This document shows, piece after piece, positions 30,184 to 32,071 of a stretch of 32,071 nt of DNA. The first letter of the stretch is position 1; every line of letters begins with the position of its first letter. The translations under genes were made by a program, and so were the position numbers. The notes beneath the pieces are model-generated. The model saw only the letters and a list, made by a program, of their open reading frames with translations. It was not told the origin of the DNA and made no database searches. Origin of the DNA: Candidatus Hydrothermales bacterium (lineage in GTDB: Bacteria > Hydrothermota > Hydrothermia > Hydrothermales > JAJRUZ01); assembly GCA_039630235.1 (NCBI GenBank), contig JBCNVI010000001.1:250920-282990 (forward strand), written 5' to 3'.

Positions 30184-31247
30184 GAAAAACTGCTTTAGTT
30201 TTATCTGATGCATCGAGTACCCATACCTGGACATGGGTAAAAGGTTATAATTATCTCGGTTATAAAGTATACCTTTTATCCTTTGAAGATCCTATCTACT
30301 CAGATATACCCTTAGAAGATTTCATAAAAATAAACTCACGATTCAAACCTTCAGTAAAACGCTATCTATTCGGATTTAACGAGGTTAAAAGTTTTATTAG
30401 AAAGATAAATCCTGATATAATTTTTGCTCACTTTATCCCTAATTACGGATTTTTATCTTATCTTCAGGGACATAAGCCCTTTGTGCTTTTCTGCTGGGGA
30501 ACTGACCTTATAAAAGTTAGTTTTAAATCACTTTTGCATAAAATAATCTCAAAGAGAATATTTGAACTTGCAAAACTTATAGTAGTAGATGCCAAGTTTA
30601 TGAAAGAAATTATCGAAACTAAATTTAAAATAGAGTCCAGAAAAATATTGATCATACCTTTTGGAATAGAAAAAAGTGTAAGAGACAGCGGAATCAACGT
30701 AAAAAAAGAAAATGAAAAAATAATAATTTTTACAAATAGAAGACTTGAAAAAATTTATAACCCTTTTGTAATCATAGATGGGATATCTAAGGTTGACTCT
30801 GAAAACTTCAAATTAATATGGATAGCAAGAGGGTCTCTTGAGAAAAAAGTTAGAGAAATGGTATATCAAAGGGGAATTTTTGATAGGGTCGAGTTTCTTA
30901 GTTTCCAGGAGAGAGAAAATCTTTACAAATTGCTTAAAAAAGCCGATATATACTTATCTTCATCACTATATGATGGAACTAGTGTTTCTCTTTTAGAAGC
31001 GATGAACTTTGGAGTTTTTCCAATTGTATCCGATATTCTTGGAAATAGGGAATGGATTTTAGATGGAGTAAACGGTTTTCTTTTTGATCCACTTGATTCA
31101 GATGAATTGAGCCTAAAAATTACGGAGGCTATAAGGAATAAAACTCTAAGAGAAAGAGCAATTAGGATTAATAGAGAAATAATAGACACCAAGGCAAACT
31201 GGGAAAAAAACTTGGAAAAATTCTACGAAAAAGTAAAAAATATATGA
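30180..31247 (+). CDS. Glycosyltransferase family 4
   Basis: This is a 355-residue GT-B fold protein. The N-terminal ALVLSDASSTHTWTWVKGY (acceptor loop) and FVLFCWGTDLIKVSFKS resemble GT4 members acting on surface glycans. The donor domain has IIIFTNRRLEKIYNPF and the element YDGTSVSLLEAMNFGVFPIVSD (about 264-285), where the first acid of the usual E-x7-E pair is Asp. C-terminal GNREWILDGVNGFLFDPLD is typical. The start is TTG overlapping the purSL stop. The ftsK gene begins in an ATGA overlap at its end. The substrate is unknown. Confidence 0.85.
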   Translation: MRKTALVLSDASSTHTWTWVKGYNYLGYKVYLLSFEDPIYSDIPLEDFIKINSRFKPSVKRYLFGFNEVKSFIRKINPDIIFAHFIPNYGFLSYLQGHKPFVLFCWGTDLIKVSFKSLLHKIISKRIFELAKLIVVDAKFMKEIIETKFKIESRKILIIPFGIEKSVRDSGINVKKENEKIIIFTNRRLEKIYNPFVIIDGISKVDSENFKLIWIARGSLEKKVREMVYQRGIFDRVEFLSFQERENLYKLLKKADIYLSSSLYDGTSVSLLEAMNFGVFPIVSDILGNREWILDGVNGFLFDPLDSDELSLKITEAIRNKTLRERAIRINREIIDTKANWEKNLEKFYEKVKNI

Positions 31248-32071
31248 GAAAAATATTAGGCCCCATTTTTTTAATCTTATCCATATATCCTCTAATTTCA
31301 ATCTTACCATTTAGGGAAAATTTAGGGGGAAGTATTGGAGAGGCCCTAAAAGGATTTTTATTTAGAGAACTTGGAAAAATTTACTCCTTCGTTATAACTG
31401 TTAACCTCATCCTTTTTTCAATTTATCTAATAAACAGAAAATTTAGAAATTTATTTATTATCCTGTCCCTCTATTTACTTCTTTTACCTTTTGGATTAAA
31501 CTTTATCTTTGAAAACCTTATAGAAAAAAGCTCGAAAACTTTTATTATTTATAGAAAAACCAGAGAACTTTTTAACATATTTCCTGCCGTTTTGATTTTT
31601 CTCTCGCTTTCTTTTCCAGCTGTATCATTCCTAAAAAATTTAAGAAGTAAAAAATTGAAAAAAATAACTGATGAAAAACCGGAAGAAAAAAAGATAAACG
31701 AGAAAAATAGGAAAAAAAAAGAGTCAAGTAGCATAAAAACGGAGAAAAAAAAAGAAAACTCCGAAGAGATTAAATTCGAAAAAGAGAAACTTTTTCAAAT
31801 TTTTAAGACCGAGGAACTAAAGTCAGACGTAAAAAAACAAGAACTTGAAGAAGAAGCAAAGAAAATTAAAGAAAAACTCGAAGAATTTGGAATAAGGGGC
31901 GAAATAAAAGAAATTCACCCAGGACCTTTTATAACACTTTATGAATTCGAACCAGAAAAAGGCATACAAATCAAAAAAATAAAAAATCTTTCAGAAGATA
32001 TTGCTTTAAGAATGAAATCTTCAAGAGTAAGAGTAGTTACACCCTTACCAGATAAGGGAACAGTTGGTATT
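31244..32071 (+). CDS. ftsK: FtsK/SpoIIIE DNA translocase, N-terminal part (cut by window end)
   Basis: The frame opens with ATG at 31244 (ATGA overlap with the upstream stop) and runs 276 residues to the window edge without a stop. Four membrane helices lie at about residues 4-23, 46-63, 69-89 and 110-130. A strongly charged Lys/Glu linker (about 134-210) follows, then the FtsK alpha domain: GPFITLYEFEPEKGIQIKKI, NLSEDIALRMKSSRVRVVTPLPDKG. This matches the conserved text just before the motor domain. The Walker motifs and gamma domain are beyond the window. The linker is much shorter than in E. coli FtsK. FtsK moves chromosome ends through the closing septum and activates dimer resolution. 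Confidence 0.9.
   Translation, partial: MRKILGPIFLILSIYPLISILPFRENLGGSIGEALKGFLFRELGKIYSFVITVNLILFSIYLINRKFRNLFIILSLYLLLLPFGLNFIFENLIEKSSKTFIIYRKTRELFNIFPAVLIFLSLSFPAVSFLKNLRSKKLKKITDEKPEEKKINEKNRKKKESSSIKTEKKKENSEEIKFEKEKLFQIFKTEELKSDVKKQELEEEAKKIKEKLEEFGIRGEIKEIHPGPFITLYEFEPEKGIQIKKIKNLSEDIALRMKSSRVRVVTPLPDKGTVGI

Noticed and set aside
31660-31800. A-rich, repeat-like stretch with an A9 run near the window end
   Set aside because: It encodes the Lys/Glu linker of FtsK in frame, and the frame stays open through the run, so there is no frameshift or separate repeat.

Overview
The window is about 32 kb of AT-rich, tightly packed bacterial chromosome from what looks like a thermophilic Gram-negative bacterium. 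The diderm signs are a heptosyltransferase-type GT9, a lipoprotein murein peptidase and a predicted outer-membrane beta-barrel. The thermophile signs are a two-domain protein disulfide oxidoreductase, Lys/Glu/Ile-rich proteins and a tryptophanyl-tRNA synthetase with the cysteine pattern of the Thermotoga Fe-S enzyme. The PurSL fusion, the Bacteroidetes-like AddAB and the sigma-54 two-component pair would fit a deep-branching candidate phylum such as WOR-3/Hydrothermae. That placement is inference and not proven here.

Layout. (1) Positions 1-1117 look like the edge of an accessory, DNA-modification locus: the last codons of a DNA methyltransferase, an unrecognised gene that needs a -1 frameshift to be intact, then about 450 bp without a supportable gene. 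(2) Positions 1118-14196 on the minus strand are ten overlapping or nearly abutting genes read as one block from 14196 downward: DUF4416 protein, GT4 glycosyltransferase, M23 lipoprotein peptidase, alanine racemase, LysM protein, PurQ, orphan histidine kinase, GT9 glycosyltransferase, AddA-like and AddB-like helicase-nuclease. (3) Positions 14222-20951 on the plus strand carry an NtrB/NtrC-type pair, serS, a class II aldolase-MazG fusion, a beta-barrel protein, trpS and riboflavin synthase. (4) Positions 20958-22591 on the minus strand hold an NSS sodium symporter and its 32-residue MetS-type small subunit. (5) Positions 22674-26307 are a surface-polysaccharide patch: a flippase whose C-terminal end is frameshifted and two glycosyltransferases. 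(6) Positions 26293-26952 on the minus strand encode the protein disulfide oxidoreductase. (7) Positions 27082-32071 on the plus strand carry acylphosphatase, PurSL, another GT4 enzyme and the N-terminal part of FtsK, cut by the window end.

How the genes work together. The minus-strand block joins peptidoglycan supply and remodelling (alanine racemase, M23, LysM), glycan assembly, one purine-synthesis subunit and recombinational repair. The glutaminase PurQ lies about 18 kb from its partner PurSL. Several glycosyltransferases plus the flippase point to a surface glycan.

Most notable points: a class II aldolase fused to a MazG-like pyrophosphohydrolase with a Cys cluster; two genes each rescued by a -1 shift at or near an A run; four promoters with an 18-bp spacer placed 6-10 bp from the start codon, suggesting leaderless or nearly leaderless mRNAs; and the tiny MetS gene.
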